The notes below the pieces were generated by a model. The model was not told the DNA's origin. It saw only the letters and a program-made list of their open reading frames with translations, and made no database searches. A DNA stretch of 64,000 bases from Prauserella halophila (GTDB taxonomy: Bacteria; Actinomycetota; Actinomycetes; Mycobacteriales; Pseudonocardiaceae). Within the stretch, counting starts at the first letter, position 1, and every line of letters starts with the position of its first letter. A program made the translations under genes and the position numbers. The stretch spans positions 347,318-411,317 of the forward strand of contig NZ_JAMTCQ010000009.1 of assembly GCF_024171895.1 (NCBI RefSeq), given 5' to 3'. This document shows, piece by piece, positions 26,919 through 37,265 of this stretch.

Positions 26919-27923
26919 TCAGGCGAGGGCGCGCAGCCGCGGCAGGACGTCCTCGCTGAACTGGCCGAGGAAGCGTTCCTGGTCGTGGCCGGGTCCGTGG
27001 AACACGAGGTGGTTGAACCCGGCGTCGAGGTAGGGACGGATCTGCTCGACGGCCTCGTCGGGGTTCGAGGCGACGATCCAGCGGCCCGCGACCTGGTTGA
27101 TGGGCAGCTCGTCGGCCAGCTGTTCCATCTCCTCGGACGAGGTGACGCTGTGCTTCTGCTCCGGGGTGAGTGACAGCGGTGCCCAGAAGCGGCAGTTCTC
27201 CAGTGCCCGATCCGGGTCGCGGTCGTAGGACAGCTTGATCTCGATCATCCGGTCGATGCCGGCAGCGTCGCGCTCGGCGGCCGCGGCGCCGTCGGCCACG
27301 GCCGGCTGGAGCTTGTCGGTGTAGAGCTCCATGCCCTTGCCGGAGGTGCAGATGAATCCGTCACCCGCGCGGCCCGCGTACTTGGCCACGACCGGTCCGC
27401 CCGCGGCGATGTAGACCGGGACGGGCGTGTCCGGCCGGTCGTAGATCTTGGCGTCGACGAGCGTGTAGTAGTCGCCCTCGAACGAGACGTTGTCCTTCGT
27501 CCACAGCTCACGGATCAGCCGTACCGACTCGCGCAGCCGGGCGAAACGCTCCTTGAACTCGGGCCACTCGCGGCCGGACACGGCGATCTCGTTCAGCGCT
27601 TCGCCCGTGCCCACACCCAGGATGACGCGGCCGCCCGACAGCAGCGACATCGTGGCGAACGCCTGCGCGATCACAGCCGGGTTGTAACGGAACGTGGGCG
27701 TCAGCACGCTGGTTCCGAGCTGCACGCGGCTGGTGCGCTCGGTCACCGCCGACATCCACGCCAGCGCGGACGGGGCGTGCCCACCTTCGTGCCGCCAGGG
27801 CAGGAAGTGGTCGGACACCATCGCCGAATCGAGCCCCAGCTCTTCGGCACGTACCGCGAACTCAACCAGGTCCCGCGGTCCGAACTGCTCCGCGGACGCT
27901 TTGTAACCGACTTTCAGATCCAT
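26919..27923 (-). CDS. fgd: F420-dependent glucose-6-phosphate dehydrogenase
   Basis: Oxidises glucose-6-phosphate to 6-phosphogluconolactone while reducing coenzyme F420. The 334-residue TIM-barrel luciferase-like protein is very close to mycobacterial Fgd1: it begins [21 protein letters not shown] and retains [16 protein letters not shown] (active-site Asp38/His39), [32 protein letters not shown] (Glu108), [16 protein letters not shown] and [11 protein letters not shown]. This shows that the organism makes F420. It starts at ATG 27923 with GAAAGGCTCTCG upstream on the minus strand. It is separate from its neighbours, unlike the fgd-pta-ackA order of mycobacteria. Confidence 0.95.
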   Translation of the reverse strand: MDLKVGYKASAEQFGPRDLVEFAVRAEELGLDSAMVSDHFLPWRHEGGHAPSALAWMSAVTERTSRVQLGTSVLTPTFRYNPAVIAQAFATMSLLSGGRVILGVGTGEALNEIAVSGREWPEFKERFARLRESVRLIRELWTKDNVSFEGDYYTLVDAKIYDRPDTPVPVYIAAGGPVVAKYAGRAGDGFICTSGKGMELYTDKLQPAVADGAAAAERDAAGIDRMIEIKLSYDRDPDRALENCRFWAPLSLTPEQKHSVTSSEEMEQLADELPINQVAGRWIVASNPDEAVEQIRPYLDAGFNHLVFHGPGHDQERFLGQFSEDVLPRLRALA

Positions 27924-28062
27924 CGAGAGCCTTTCCGACCTACCGAACCACTGTTGCTGGCACTGTCCAACGTAATGATCTTCGCGGCGCCGCGCGCGCA
28001 GCCCGGGTCACGGCGCCTGCGTGCCGGTTCCGTGCGGTCCGCATACGGCGGGTACCCGGTCG

Positions 28063-28974
28063 TCAGGGCAGCATCCCGGCGTCCCGGGCGAGGCGGACGG
28101 CGTGGGTGCGGTTGGTGGCACCGAGTTTGCGGGCGATGCTGCGCAGGTAGGCCTTGACGGTGTTGGGCCTGAGCCCGAGGCCGGCCGCGATGTCGCCGTT
28201 GGCGGCACCCGTGGCGACGAGCTGCAGCACGTCGAGCTCGCGCGCCGACAGCACCCCGTCCCGGTTCCCGCATTCCGGTGCGCCGGCGTCGGTGCCGGTC
28301 GAGATCCGCTGCAGCCGCTGGGAGACCTGCTGCAGCCGGTTACGGGCCTGTTCGTCGTCGACCAGCGCCATGGCCTCGTCCAGGTCCCTGCGCACCTCGG
28401 CCACCGCGCGCTGGTCACGGGCTGCAGCCTCGTCGTAGGCGGCCGTGCGCCTGCGGACCTCGACGCCGACGGCCAGGTCGCGTTCGATGCGGCGGGTGTG
28501 CTCGACGGCCCGCGCGACGACGCGGTCACCGATCGCCACGTCGTCGCGCTGTGCCAGGTACAGCAGGCCGACGACCGTCTCCCCGGCGCGGATCGGCACG
28601 GCGAACACGGTCTCGATGCGTTCGGGCGCGACGGCGCGGTCGTAGGCGTGCACGATGCGGGCCGTGTTGAAGTAGTCGCGTACGACCAGCGGCCTGCCCA
28701 TCGCGAACACTTTGCCGCCGAGCCCGTAGCCGGCGCGCACCTGCAGGTCACGCAGGGTGTGGCCGAGGTGGCCGTCGAGATGGCGGATCGTGATCGCATC
28801 CCGGGCACCCGGCGCGAGGCTGCCGCCGAAGGTCAGGTCCACCGCGCACGAGCGGCGCAGGGTGCGCACGCCGGGCGCGAGCAGCCGGTCGAGTTCGGTC
28901 AGCAGGTCGCCGGGGATCGCGGCGGGACTCGCACTGCGACCGCCACCGGGCAGGGCGGGATGCGTGCCGGGCAT
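28063..28974 (-). CDS. GAF-domain LuxR-type transcriptional regulator
   Basis: A 303-residue regulator. A GAF-like sensory domain spans about residues 20-165 (LQVRAGYGLGGKVFAMGRPLVVRDYF, FAVPIRAGETVVGLLYLAQRDD), then a coiled helix, then a LuxR HTH at about 245-300 (LSARELDVLQLVATGAANGDIAAGLGLRPNTVKAYLRSIARKLGATNRT). ATG 28974 is preceded by AAAGGTGG. It is divergent from an acyl-CoA synthetase across a 190-bp region containing a duplicated 22-bp word, so it probably controls that gene and itself. The effector is unknown. Confidence 0.85.
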   Translation of the reverse strand: MPGTHPALPGGGRSASPAAIPGDLLTELDRLLAPGVRTLRRSCAVDLTFGGSLAPGARDAITIRHLDGHLGHTLRDLQVRAGYGLGGKVFAMGRPLVVRDYFNTARIVHAYDRAVAPERIETVFAVPIRAGETVVGLLYLAQRDDVAIGDRVVARAVEHTRRIERDLAVGVEVRRRTAAYDEAAARDQRAVAEVRRDLDEAMALVDDEQARNRLQQVSQRLQRISTGTDAGAPECGNRDGVLSARELDVLQLVATGAANGDIAAGLGLRPNTVKAYLRSIARKLGATNRTHAVRLARDAGMLP

Positions 28975-29090
28975 GGCCACCACCTTTCCTCGCACGAGCG
29001 TCGTCGGGGCGCGGGCCCCGTTACCCACAGAAGAACGTAGCCCGAACCGCCCGCCACCGCGATCGTCTGATGCCACCGCCGAACAACAAC

Positions 29091-29148
29091 GCACGACAGC
29101 GAACGACAACGGCGAACGACAACAGGGCACGACAGCGAACGACAACGG
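29091..29148. repeat. Duplicated 22-bp word in divergent promoter region
   Basis: An exact 22-bp sequence starting GCACGACAGCGAACGACAAC occurs at 29091-29112 and 29127-29148 (period 36). The spacer adds a further GAACGACAAC. It lies just before the ribosome binding site of the acyl-CoA synthetase, in the 5' leader or operator position. Confidence 0.8.
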
Positions 29149-29163
29149 AGTCGAGGAGAAACC

Positions 29164-30816
29164 TTGGGCACCACACCTGCGGCCACCGTGCCGGACGACG
29201 GACGGGCGGAGCACGGCCGCGCCGAATACCACGCCGCCGATGCGTGCGCGGCCGAGCTGCTCTGCGATCGGCATTCGGCCGCTGCGACCGCGTTCCGGGT
29301 CGTCGAAGCGGACCTGACCACCCGTGACGTCACGTTCGGCGAGCTGACCGCCCGGTCGAAACGGGTCGCCGCGATGCTGGCGGACAAGGGCGTCGGGCGA
29401 GGGGACACCGTCGGGGTGTTGATGAGCAAATCGGCGGAGCTGCCCGCGGTGTTGCTCGGCATCTGGCGGCTCGGCGCGGTGCACGTGCCGCTGTTCACGG
29501 CCTTCGCCAAGCCCGCGATCGACATGCGGCTCGACGGCAGCGGCGCCCGCGTGGTCGTCGCCGATGCGGATCAGGCGCCGAAACTCACTCCGGAGGAGGG
29601 GAAGCCGGCCGCGAGGCAGGTCGTCCAGGTCGGCGGCGAGACGCCGACGGCGCCCGGCTGGGACCGGTTCGAGGACCTCATGGCCGCCGCACCCGCCGAG
29701 CCCGTGGTCGAACCGGCCCGCGTGGGCGGTGACGGCACGCTGATCCTGCTGTTCACCAGCGGCACGACCGGTACGCCGAAGGGCGTGCCGGTGCCGGTGC
29801 GGGCGCTCGCATCGATGGAGCGGTACCTGCTCGATGCACTCGACGTGCGCCCCGAGGACGTCTTCTGGAACGCCGCCGACCCGGGCTGGGCGTACGGGCT
29901 GTACTACGCGATCCTCGGGCCGTTGGCGCTGGGCAGGACGAGCATCCTGTTGCACGCCGGGTTCTCGCCCGCGCTGACGTGGCGCATCCTCGACCGGCTC
30001 GGCGTCACGAACTTCGCCGCGGCGCCGACGATCTACCGCGCGTTGCGGGGAGAACCGCCGCAGGAGGCCGTGCCGGTGCGGCTGCGCTGTGCGTCGTCGG
30101 CGGGTGAGCCGCTGACGCCGGAGGTGGTCGGCTGGGCCGCCGACACACTCGGTGTCGAGGTGCGCGACCACTACGGGCAGACCGAACTCGGCATGGTCAT
30201 CGGCAACGCGTGGCGGCCGGAGCTCAAGGCCGAGGTCATGCCCGGGTCGATGGGGCATCCACTGCCCGGCTGGGCCTGCGGCGTGCTCGCCGACGAGGTC
30301 GACGAGGTGGTGCCGGACGGCACGGTCGGCAGGCTCGCCGTCGACACGCACGCCAGCCCGTTCATGTGGTTCACCGGGTACGCGAACGCCCCGGAGCGCA
30401 CCGCGCAGCGGTTCAGCGCCGACGGGCGCTGGTACATCACGGGTGACACCGCCTACCGGGACTCCGACGGCAGGCTGCACTTCTCGTCCCGCGACGACGA
30501 CGTGATCATCATGGCCGGCTATCGCATCGGGCCGTTCGACGTCGAGAGCGTGCTGGTCGGCCACGAAGCGGTGCTGGAGGCCGCCGCGATCGGCGCCCCC
30601 GACGAGCTGCGGGGCGAGGTGCTGGAGGCGTACGTGGTGCTCAGGCCGGGCGCGCAGCAGAACGCGGAGCTGGAACAGGAGCTGCAGCAGCTGGTCAAGC
30701 GCGAGTTCGCCGCGCACGCCTATCCGCGCAGGGTGCACGTCGTCGGTGAGCTGCCGAAGACGCCCAGCGGCAAGATCCAGCGGTTCAAACTGCGCCAGGA
30801 GCGTGCAGGGAGCTGA
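29164..30816 (+). CDS. Acyl/acetyl-CoA synthetase (AMP-binding)
   Basis: A 550-residue adenylate-forming ligase of the acetyl/propionyl/medium-chain branch. Motifs: LLFTSGTTGTPKGVPVPV, NAADPGWAYGLYYAILGPL (the ACS-type WxYG segment), VRDHYGQTELGM, WYITGDTAYRDSDG, and the C-terminal catalytic Lys in TPSGKIQRFKLRQ, the usual target of lysine acylation. The start is TTG 29164, supported by GAGGAGA about 6 bases upstream. It is divergent from a GAF-LuxR regulator, its likely controller. Substrate could be acetate, propionate or a short branched acid. It ends with its own terminator. Confidence 0.88.
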   Translation: MGTTPAATVPDDGRAEHGRAEYHAADACAAELLCDRHSAAATAFRVVEADLTTRDVTFGELTARSKRVAAMLADKGVGRGDTVGVLMSKSAELPAVLLGIWRLGAVHVPLFTAFAKPAIDMRLDGSGARVVVADADQAPKLTPEEGKPAARQVVQVGGETPTAPGWDRFEDLMAAAPAEPVVEPARVGGDGTLILLFTSGTTGTPKGVPVPVRALASMERYLLDALDVRPEDVFWNAADPGWAYGLYYAILGPLALGRTSILLHAGFSPALTWRILDRLGVTNFAAAPTIYRALRGEPPQEAVPVRLRCASSAGEPLTPEVVGWAADTLGVEVRDHYGQTELGMVIGNAWRPELKAEVMPGSMGHPLPGWACGVLADEVDEVVPDGTVGRLAVDTHASPFMWFTGYANAPERTAQRFSADGRWYITGDTAYRDSDGRLHFSSRDDDVIIMAGYRIGPFDVESVLVGHEAVLEAAAIGAPDELRGEVLEAYVVLRPGAQQNAELEQELQQLVKREFAAHAYPRRVHVVGELPKTPSGKIQRFKLRQERAGS

Positions 30817-30823
30817 CCGCGGA

Positions 30824-30853
30824 GCCGGGCCCGCCGGTGGTGGCGGGCCCGGC
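30824..30853. terminator. Bidirectional terminator stem
   Basis: A perfect 12-bp stem (GCCGGGCCCGCC at 30824-30835, partner 30842-30853) with a 6-base loop in the 57 bp between the convergent acyl-CoA synthetase and amidase stops. Confidence 0.88.
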
Positions 30854-30873
30854 ACTGCAGCGGGTCCGGCGGG

Positions 30874-32355
30874 TCAGCGCAGGCGTGGCAGGTGCGCATC
30901 CCACGGGGCGGCGACCTCGAGCGAGCGGGCGAGGCGGAGCAGCAACGACTCGCTGGAGAGCCTGCCGACGAACTGGACGCCCAGCGGCAGCCCGTCGGGG
31001 GTGAGGTGCAGCGGCAGGCTGATGGCGGGACGGCCCGTCATGTTGGCCAGCTGGGTGTAGGGAACCCAGCCGAGGTTGCGGCGGACGATCTGGTCGACGA
31101 TCCCCGTGCGGCGCAGCACGCCGAAGCTCTTCGTGCGCAGCATCGCCTCGGCCACCCACTGCAACGGCGCGGGCATGTTCAGCGACCCGGTGCGGATGGG
31201 CGGCTCGCCGAGCGTCGGGGTGAGCAGCAGGTCGTGGCCTGCGTGGAAGCGGGCGAGCGCGGCGACGTGGTCGCGGCGGCGTTCCTGGGCCGCCTGCAGT
31301 TCGACGGCGGAGAACCCGCGGCCCAGTTCGGCCATCATGCGGGTGTCCTGTTCGAAGTCGTCGTCGCTCGCGCCCGTCTCCCGTTTGAGGCGCTCGATCT
31401 CGATGGCCTGGTGGACGAACCACCCGGTCAGGAAGTCCTGGCCGAGCTGCCGGTCGTCGTAGGGCGCCTCGACCTCCTCGACGTGGTGGCCGAGTTCGGT
31501 CAGCAGCTGCGCGGCGCGTTCGACGGCCCGCACGGCCTCGGGGTGGACGTCGTCGCGCAGGGAGGAAGCGGCCGTGTAGCCGATCCGCAGCGGCCCGGTC
31601 GTGTCGTCCAGCTGTGAGAGCAGCGGACGCCCCGGGACGGCCGGGGTGTAGGGGCTCATGTCGTCGGGGCCTGCCAGCACGTCGAGCATCGCGGCACTGT
31701 CGCGCACGGTGCGGGAGACGACGCCGCTGGTGGCGAGCCCGCCCAGCGGTTCGCTCTCGTCGGGACCCGACGGGACCAGACCGCGTCCGGGTTTCAGCCC
31801 GACCAGGCCGGTGCACGCCGCGGGGATGCGGATGGAACCGCCGCCGTCGCTGGCGCCGGCGACGGGCACGATCCCGGCCGCGACGGCCGCCGCCGAACCA
31901 CCGGACGACCCGCCCGGAGTGCGGTCGAGCGCCCACGGGTTGCGGGTGGGGCCGAACAACGCGGGCTCGGTGACTCCCTTGGAGCCGAACTCCGGGGTGT
32001 TGGTCTTGCCGAACACCACGAGGCCCGCGTCGAGCCACCGCTGCACCACGGTGTCGTTGCGCTCGGCCACGGTGCCGGCGACAGCGCGCGACCCGTCGGA
32101 CGTCGGTTCGCCGGCCAGCTGCTGGTGCAGGTCCTTGAGCAGGAAGGGGACGCCGGCGAATGGCCCGTCCAGTCGCTCGGTGACGCGGCGGTCGGCGTGC
32201 TCGTCGAGCCGGGTGCAGATCGCGCCCACGCGCGGATCCACGGCGTCGGCACGGCTTTGGGCAGCGGCCAGCAGGTCGCCGGGCTTCACCTCGCCCGAGG
32301 AGACCAGCTCCGCGAGCCCCAGCGCGTCGTGTTCGAGGTAGTCCTGCTCATCCAC
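30874..32355 (-). CDS. Amidase (amidase-signature family)
   Basis: A 493-residue serine amidase with the Ser-cisSer-Lys triad visible: Lys in [10 protein letters not shown], the cis-Ser in the signature [17 protein letters not shown] and the nucleophile Ser in [12 protein letters not shown]. It hydrolyses a small or aryl amide to acid and ammonia; it is too divergent in the C-terminal part to be GatA, and no gatC or gatB is adjacent. It starts at ATG 32355, divergent from the kinase gene. Substrate unknown. Confidence 0.9.
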   Translation of the reverse strand: MDEQDYLEHDALGLAELVSSGEVKPGDLLAAAQSRADAVDPRVGAICTRLDEHADRRVTERLDGPFAGVPFLLKDLHQQLAGEPTSDGSRAVAGTVAERNDTVVQRWLDAGLVVFGKTNTPEFGSKGVTEPALFGPTRNPWALDRTPGGSSGGSAAAVAAGIVPVAGASDGGGSIRIPAACTGLVGLKPGRGLVPSGPDESEPLGGLATSGVVSRTVRDSAAMLDVLAGPDDMSPYTPAVPGRPLLSQLDDTTGPLRIGYTAASSLRDDVHPEAVRAVERAAQLLTELGHHVEEVEAPYDDRQLGQDFLTGWFVHQAIEIERLKRETGASDDDFEQDTRMMAELGRGFSAVELQAAQERRRDHVAALARFHAGHDLLLTPTLGEPPIRTGSLNMPAPLQWVAEAMLRTKSFGVLRRTGIVDQIVRRNLGWVPYTQLANMTGRPAISLPLHLTPDGLPLGVQFVGRLSSESLLLRLARSLEVAAPWDAHLPRLR

Positions 32356-32607
32356 GCCTTACTCCTTCTGGTGTCCGTACGGTGCTGAGGCGATCATGCC
32401 CCGGTCCGCGGAGCAAGTGACTCCGGAGCCACGGCGCCGGGACACACCGGCGGTACCGGACGGCACGTGCCGCGTGGTGCGGTTCCGCCCGATCGAGACG
32501 GCGCCGTGACGCAACGGGCGCACGAATCGATATCGCGACTCGCCCCTCGGCAAGCCGATATCCCCGTATCGTGCGGATCCGACTGTCGTGATCACGGTGA
32601 ACGAAGG

Positions 32608-35600
32608 GTGCACGTGGAGCTGTTCGGCGGCCGTTACCGGATCGGTGAGCTACTCGGCCGAGGCGGAATGGGGGAGGTCTATCGAGCCGTCGACACCGTG
32701 ACCGACCGCCCGGTCGCGCTGAAGCTGCTCGCGGAGTCGGCGGGTGAGCACCATGCCGCACGGTTGCGCCGGGAGGCCGCACTGGCGGCCCGGCCTGCCG
32801 ATCCCCACATCGTGGAGGTCTACGACACCGGGGAGGACGACGACGGCCGGCTGTACGTGGCCATGCGGCTCGTCGAAGGGTCCGACCTGCGGCGGCTCCT
32901 CGCGGGCGGCCCACTCGAGCCTCGTCGTGCCCTGCGACTGCTGAGCCGGGTGGCCACCGCGCTCGACAGCGCTCACGCCGCCGGCGTCGTGCACCGGGAC
33001 GTGAAACCCTCCAACATCCTGCTCGGTCCCGACGACGACGCCCAGCTCGCCGACTTCGGCATCGCGCGGCAGCTCGAATCCGACGACAGCAGGCTCACCC
33101 GCACCGGGAGTTACGTCGGCTCGCTCGACTACATCGCCCCGGAACAGCTGCGCGGCCACGACGTCACCGCCGCCGCCGACATCTACTCGCTCGCCTGCGT
33201 GCTGTACGAGTGCCTCACCGGCAAGGTGCCCTTTCCCGCCGACGACCCCGCCGAGAAGCTCGCGGCACAGCTGAACGACCCGCCTGCCGCCCCTTCCGTG
33301 TTCGACCCGGCCATCCCGCCCGCCATCGACATGATCGTTGCCGCCGGGATGGACAAGGACCCGTCCCGGCGGTTCGCGAGCGCGGGGGAGCTGCTGACGG
33401 CCGCGGCCGCTGCGCTCGCCGAGGAGGAGCCGCACCAGCAGGCACGGGACGCCGAGGTCACCGCGCCCGGCGGCGCTGCGAATCCGGCGCGGGAAGCCCT
33501 CATGCGGGCGATCGTGACCGTGTCCGCGCGGCGCGGACCATCGGCTCCCGACACGGCAGGCGCTGCCGCCACGGGCGCTGACGCCACGGCAGGCGCTACT
33601 GCCACGGGTGCCGGTGATGACGAGCCGACGGTTGACCGCGCGGGTGAGGAGTGCCCCTATCCCGGACTGCGGAGTTTCGGCACCGGCGAGGCCGCGTGGT
33701 TCCACGGCCGCGACGCCGAGATCACCGACCTGCTCGTCCGGTTGACGGCCTGCGGCCCCGGTTCGGGCCCGCTCGTGGTCGTCGGCGCGTCCGGTGCGGG
33801 CAAGTCGTCCCTGCTGCGGGCGGGCTTGTTCCCGGTGCTGGACGAGGAGCGGGTGCCGTGGCAGCGTGTCGTGCTCACTCCCGGACAGCAGCCGGTCGAC
33901 ACGCTCGCCGTCCGGATGGCCGCGGTGACCGGAGCCGACCCGGTCGCGCTCGCGGCGTCGATCCGGCAGCACCCGGAGTCCTTCGGGGCCCACTGTGCGG
34001 AGGCCGCGTCCGGTGCGGCGCCGCCGATGATCGTGGTGGACCAGTTCGAGCAGCTGTTCACCGACGGCGCAGACCACGACGAGCAGGCCGCCTTCGCGAC
34101 GGCGCTGGCGTCGGCCCGGCCCGCGGTGGTCCTGCTGGCCGTCCGCGCCGATCACGTGCCGGACTGCATCGCGCTGGAACCACTGCGCGGCGGGCTCGAT
34201 CAGCCCTTCGTCGTCGGACCGCTCGGCATCGCCGGGCTGCGGCAGGCGATCACGGCGCCCGCCCGTGACTCGGGTCTCGAGGTGGAGGCCGGGCTCGTGG
34301 ACCGGCTCATCGCGGACGCAGGCGGACGCGACGGGTCTCCCGGTGAGCACGGCGTGCTGCCGAGGCTGGCGCACGCGCTCCGGGAGACGTGGCACAACCG
34401 GTCCGGCGGTTCGCTGACGCTGGCGGGATACCAGGCCACCGGTGGTGTCGACCGTGCCGTCGCGGTGAGCGCCGATCGGCTGTACCAACGCCTCGACGCC
34501 CACCGCGCGGAGGCGTTGCGGACCACGCTGCTGCACCTGGTGACGGTCCTGCCCGACGGAGGTCTCGCCCGGTGCCGCGCCGACCGCGCCGAGCTGGACG
34601 AGCACGCACTGTCCGAGCTCGTGGCTGCCCGGCTGGCCGAGATCGACGCCGACGGAGTGCGGCTGTCCCACGACGCGCTGCTGACCGCGTGGCCGCGGCT
34701 GCGCGAGTGGGTGGAGTCGGAGCGGCAGGACATCCTCCTCCGCCAACGGCTCGACGACGCGGCGGCGAACTGGCGGGACGGCGAGCAGGACCGGGGCGAT
34801 CTGTACCGCGGTGCCCGGCTCGCCACCGCGCTCGAGTGGGCCGACGGCAGGGAGCTGACGGAGAACCAACGGGCGTTCCTACAGGCGAGCCGCCACGAAC
34901 AGCAACGCTCCACGCGCCGGTTGCGGGGCGTCGTCGCAGGCCTTGCCGGGTTACTGGTCGTCGCGCTCGTCGCGAGTGCGCTGGCCGTGAGCGGGTGGAA
35001 CGACGCGGACCGGCAGGCGCAGCTCTCCTCGTCCCGGCAGCTCGCGGCCGAGTCGCGGGCACAGTCCGAATGGGACCCGGTCGGCGCGCGGCGGGCCGCG
35101 TTGCGCGCGTGGCAGTCTGCGCCGACGGCCGAGGCGCGTGGTGCGCTGCTGTCGGCCGACGCACTGCCCCGGGTGGGCGGGTTCGACTCCGGTCTGGACC
35201 CCGCCACCGCCGTCGACGTGAGCGCCGACGGCGAACGCATCGCGGTCGCAGGCACGGGCGGTGAGTCCGATGCAGCCGAGGTCGTCGTCCGTGACACCAC
35301 GTCGGGCGAGCAGACCACCCTCGACACGGAACTCGGTTCCGACACCGTGCGGTCGGTGCGCTTCTCGCCCGACGGTTCCATGCTGGCGGTGGCCGCGTTC
35401 GGCGACGGCGTGCGGGTGTGGAACGTGGCGAGCGGGCGGGTCATCACGCCGATCCTGTCCATGGCGGGCCAGGTGATCGGGCCGATCGCGTGGCAGCCGG
35501 ACGGCAGCGGCCTCGTGGCGCAGGCGGTCGGCGAGACCGCCCGGATCGGCGTGTGGGATCCGCGTACCGGGCAGCACCGCCGGTGGCTCGCGGAGCCTGC

Positions 35601-37212
35601 GGGCGTGTCGGCCTACTCGTTGGCCTACGACGGGTCCCGCCTGGCCGTCGGCCGTATCGACGGCAGCGCCGGACTGTGGGACACGGACGAGGGTGAACGG
35701 ATCTCCGGCAGCACGGCGCACGGTGACGCCGCGGGAGACGCTGCGAGCGGCATACCGGTGGTCGTGGCGTTGTCCGACGAGCTGCTCGCCACGGCGAGCC
35801 AGTACGACAACGCCATCCGGTTGTACGACCGCACCGATGGTTCGACCGCGGGCCGGATCACGGATCGCACCCGGTCGTCCGACGACGCGGCGCAGGGGCC
35901 GTCGGTCATGACGTTCTCCGGTGACGGCACCGGACTGCTCACCGCCACGGGTGGCCGCGTGATCGTCTGGGACCCGGTGGAGCGCACCCGGCTCGGCGAG
36001 CTGGCCGGAGGCACGGGCGGCGGCACCACGGGCGGGATGACCGTCGCCGGACTGGCCGTGACGGCCGATGCGGCCACGACGGTGGCGGTGCGCATCGGCG
36101 GCGGCGTCGTCGACTGGCGTCGCAGCACGCCGTGGTACGAGGCGCCGCGAGGAGCGGTTCTCGACGTCGCTTTCGACCCCGTGGGCAGCGAGGCCACGGC
36201 CGTCGACGGGACCGGTGAGGTGCACACGTGGGACCGGCGGACCGGCCGGGCGGCAGGCGATCCGCGCACGCTGGACTCGGCGGGCAGGGCGGTGGCCTAC
36301 GCGCCCGACGGCACCCGCGTCGTCGCGGATGCGTACGGCACGCTCACCGTCACCCCGCCCGATGGGGAGCAGCAGACGCTCACCCTGGGCAGGCACTGGT
36401 TCCGCGGCGAACTCGCGATCTCCCCGGACGGGTCCCTGCTGGCCGCGGCGAGCGAGCACCCCGGTGGTCCGAACAAGCCGGGGCGGGTGCACGTGTGGGA
36501 CCTGGGGAGTCTCGAACCGGTCGCGGTCCTGGAACTCGACGCGGGTTCGGCGTCGGCGCTCACGTTCGGCCCGGACGGCACGCGGTTGTCGGCGGTCAGC
36601 AGCAGCTCGGCGCTGCCCGGCGAATCGGGGGACAGCGGCTCCGAGGGCGGTGATGCCGACGGCGGTGCGGAGAACGACGGCAAGGAGAACGGCGGTGCGG
36701 AGACCGGGGTGACGCTGACGACCTGGCGTGCGTCCGACTTCGCCGCGCAGGCCGACCCCGTGCCCGCGCACACCGCATCCATCGAGGACGACGTCGTGGA
36801 CGCGGTCTACGCGCCCGACGGCGAGAACATCGTCGCGGCGTCGGTGACCGGCCGCATCCAGATACGGGACGCCATCGACGGGACGGTGCGGCGCGAGTTC
36901 GGCACCCACCCGTCGGCGGTCCGGGCGCTCGCACTCTCACCCGACGGCAGCACGGTCGCCACCGCGACCACCGACGACAGCGCCGTCCGGCTGTGGAACC
37001 TCGACGACGGCGAGCTCGGCGCCCGGCTCACCTCCGGCCGAGGATTCGAGATCAACGCGCTGACGTTCTCCCCGGACGGCTCGATGCTCGCCAGGGCGGG
37101 CACCGATGCCGCGGTGGCGGTGTGGCGAGTCGACGCCGAGGCCGCGGCCGGCCGGATCTGCCGCTCTCTCGTCGAGTCGGGATCGGCCGACGATCTCGAC
37201 TGCGACGACTGA
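32608..37212 (+). CDS. Giant Ser/Thr protein kinase with STAND NTPase, membrane span and WD40 repeats
   Basis: A 1534-residue multidomain signalling protein. The Hanks-type kinase (about 8-265) is intact: LLGRGGMGEVYRA, VALKLL (Lys40), VVHRDVKPSNILL (Asp131) and ADFGIAR (Asp149). After a linker, a novel-STAND-type NTPase starts at CPYPGLRSFGTGEAAWFHGRD, with Walker A GASGAGKSS (about 393) and Walker B-like PPMIVVDQFEQLF. One membrane span lies near 772-795 (GVVAGLAGLLVVALVASALAV). The rest is a WD40-type propeller (VRSVRFSPDGSMLAVAAFGD, VRALALSPDGSTVATATTDD, INALTFSPDGSMLARAGTDA) interrupted by a Gly/Asp/Glu-rich loop; if the kinase is cytoplasmic, the propeller is outside. Start: GTG 32608 has GGTGA 7 bases upstream; GTG 32614 (after GAAGGG) is equally possible. 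It probably senses an external or envelope cue and phosphorylates partners such as the FHA-like protein downstream. Confidence 0.9.
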   Translation: MHVELFGGRYRIGELLGRGGMGEVYRAVDTVTDRPVALKLLAESAGEHHAARLRREAALAARPADPHIVEVYDTGEDDDGRLYVAMRLVEGSDLRRLLAGGPLEPRRALRLLSRVATALDSAHAAGVVHRDVKPSNILLGPDDDAQLADFGIARQLESDDSRLTRTGSYVGSLDYIAPEQLRGHDVTAAADIYSLACVLYECLTGKVPFPADDPAEKLAAQLNDPPAAPSVFDPAIPPAIDMIVAAGMDKDPSRRFASAGELLTAAAAALAEEEPHQQARDAEVTAPGGAANPAREALMRAIVTVSARRGPSAPDTAGAAATGADATAGATATGAGDDEPTVDRAGEECPYPGLRSFGTGEAAWFHGRDAEITDLLVRLTACGPGSGPLVVVGASGAGKSSLLRAGLFPVLDEERVPWQRVVLTPGQQPVDTLAVRMAAVTGADPVALAASIRQHPESFGAHCAEAASGAAPPMIVVDQFEQLFTDGADHDEQAAFATALASARPAVVLLAVRADHVPDCIALEPLRGGLDQPFVVGPLGIAGLRQAITAPARDSGLEVEAGLVDRLIADAGGRDGSPGEHGVLPRLAHALRETWHNRSGGSLTLAGYQATGGVDRAVAVSADRLYQRLDAHRAEALRTTLLHLVTVLPDGGLARCRADRAELDEHALSELVAARLAEIDADGVRLSHDALLTAWPRLREWVESERQDILLRQRLDDAAANWRDGEQDRGDLYRGARLATALEWADGRELTENQRAFLQASRHEQQRSTRRLRGVVAGLAGLLVVALVASALAVSGWNDADRQAQLSSSRQLAAESRAQSEWDPVGARRAALRAWQSAPTAEARGALLSADALPRVGGFDSGLDPATAVDVSADGERIAVAGTGGESDAAEVVVRDTTSGEQTTLDTELGSDTVRSVRFSPDGSMLAVAAFGDGVRVWNVASGRVITPILSMAGQVIGPIAWQPDGSGLVAQAVGETARIGVWDPRTGQHRRWLAEPAGVSAYSLAYDGSRLAVGRIDGSAGLWDTDEGERISGSTAHGDAAGDAASGIPVVVALSDELLATASQYDNAIRLYDRTDGSTAGRITDRTRSSDDAAQGPSVMTFSGDGTGLLTATGGRVIVWDPVERTRLGELAGGTGGGTTGGMTVAGLAVTADAATTVAVRIGGGVVDWRRSTPWYEAPRGAVLDVAFDPVGSEATAVDGTGEVHTWDRRTGRAAGDPRTLDSAGRAVAYAPDGTRVVADAYGTLTVTPPDGEQQTLTLGRHWFRGELAISPDGSLLAAASEHPGGPNKPGRVHVWDLGSLEPVAVLELDAGSASALTFGPDGTRLSAVSSSSALPGESGDSGSEGGDADGGAENDGKENGGAETGVTLTTWRASDFAAQADPVPAHTASIEDDVVDAVYAPDGENIVAASVTGRIQIRDAIDGTVRREFGTHPSAVRALALSPDGSTVATATTDDSAVRLWNLDDGELGARLTSGRGFEINALTFSPDGSMLARAGTDAAVAVWRVDAEAAAGRICRSLVESGSADDLDCDD

Positions 37213-37265
37213 GGCAGTGACGACTGAAGCAGTGACGACTGAAGCAGTGACGAGAGCTGCAGTGA
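37206..37265. repeat. 15-bp tandem repeat at the kinase stop codon
   Basis: Four units of CGACTGARGCAGTGA (37206-37220, 37221-37235, 37236-37250, 37251-37265, the last with changes). The kinase TGA stop lies in the first unit. The period of 15 keeps one frame, so the repeat supplies repeated in-frame TGA codons. Confidence 0.92.

Noticed and set aside
28063-30855. A 930-codon minus-strand frame joining the LuxR regulator with the region opposite the acyl-CoA synthetase
   Set aside because: Only the last 303 codons are coding-like; the rest is the complement of the synthetase gene.
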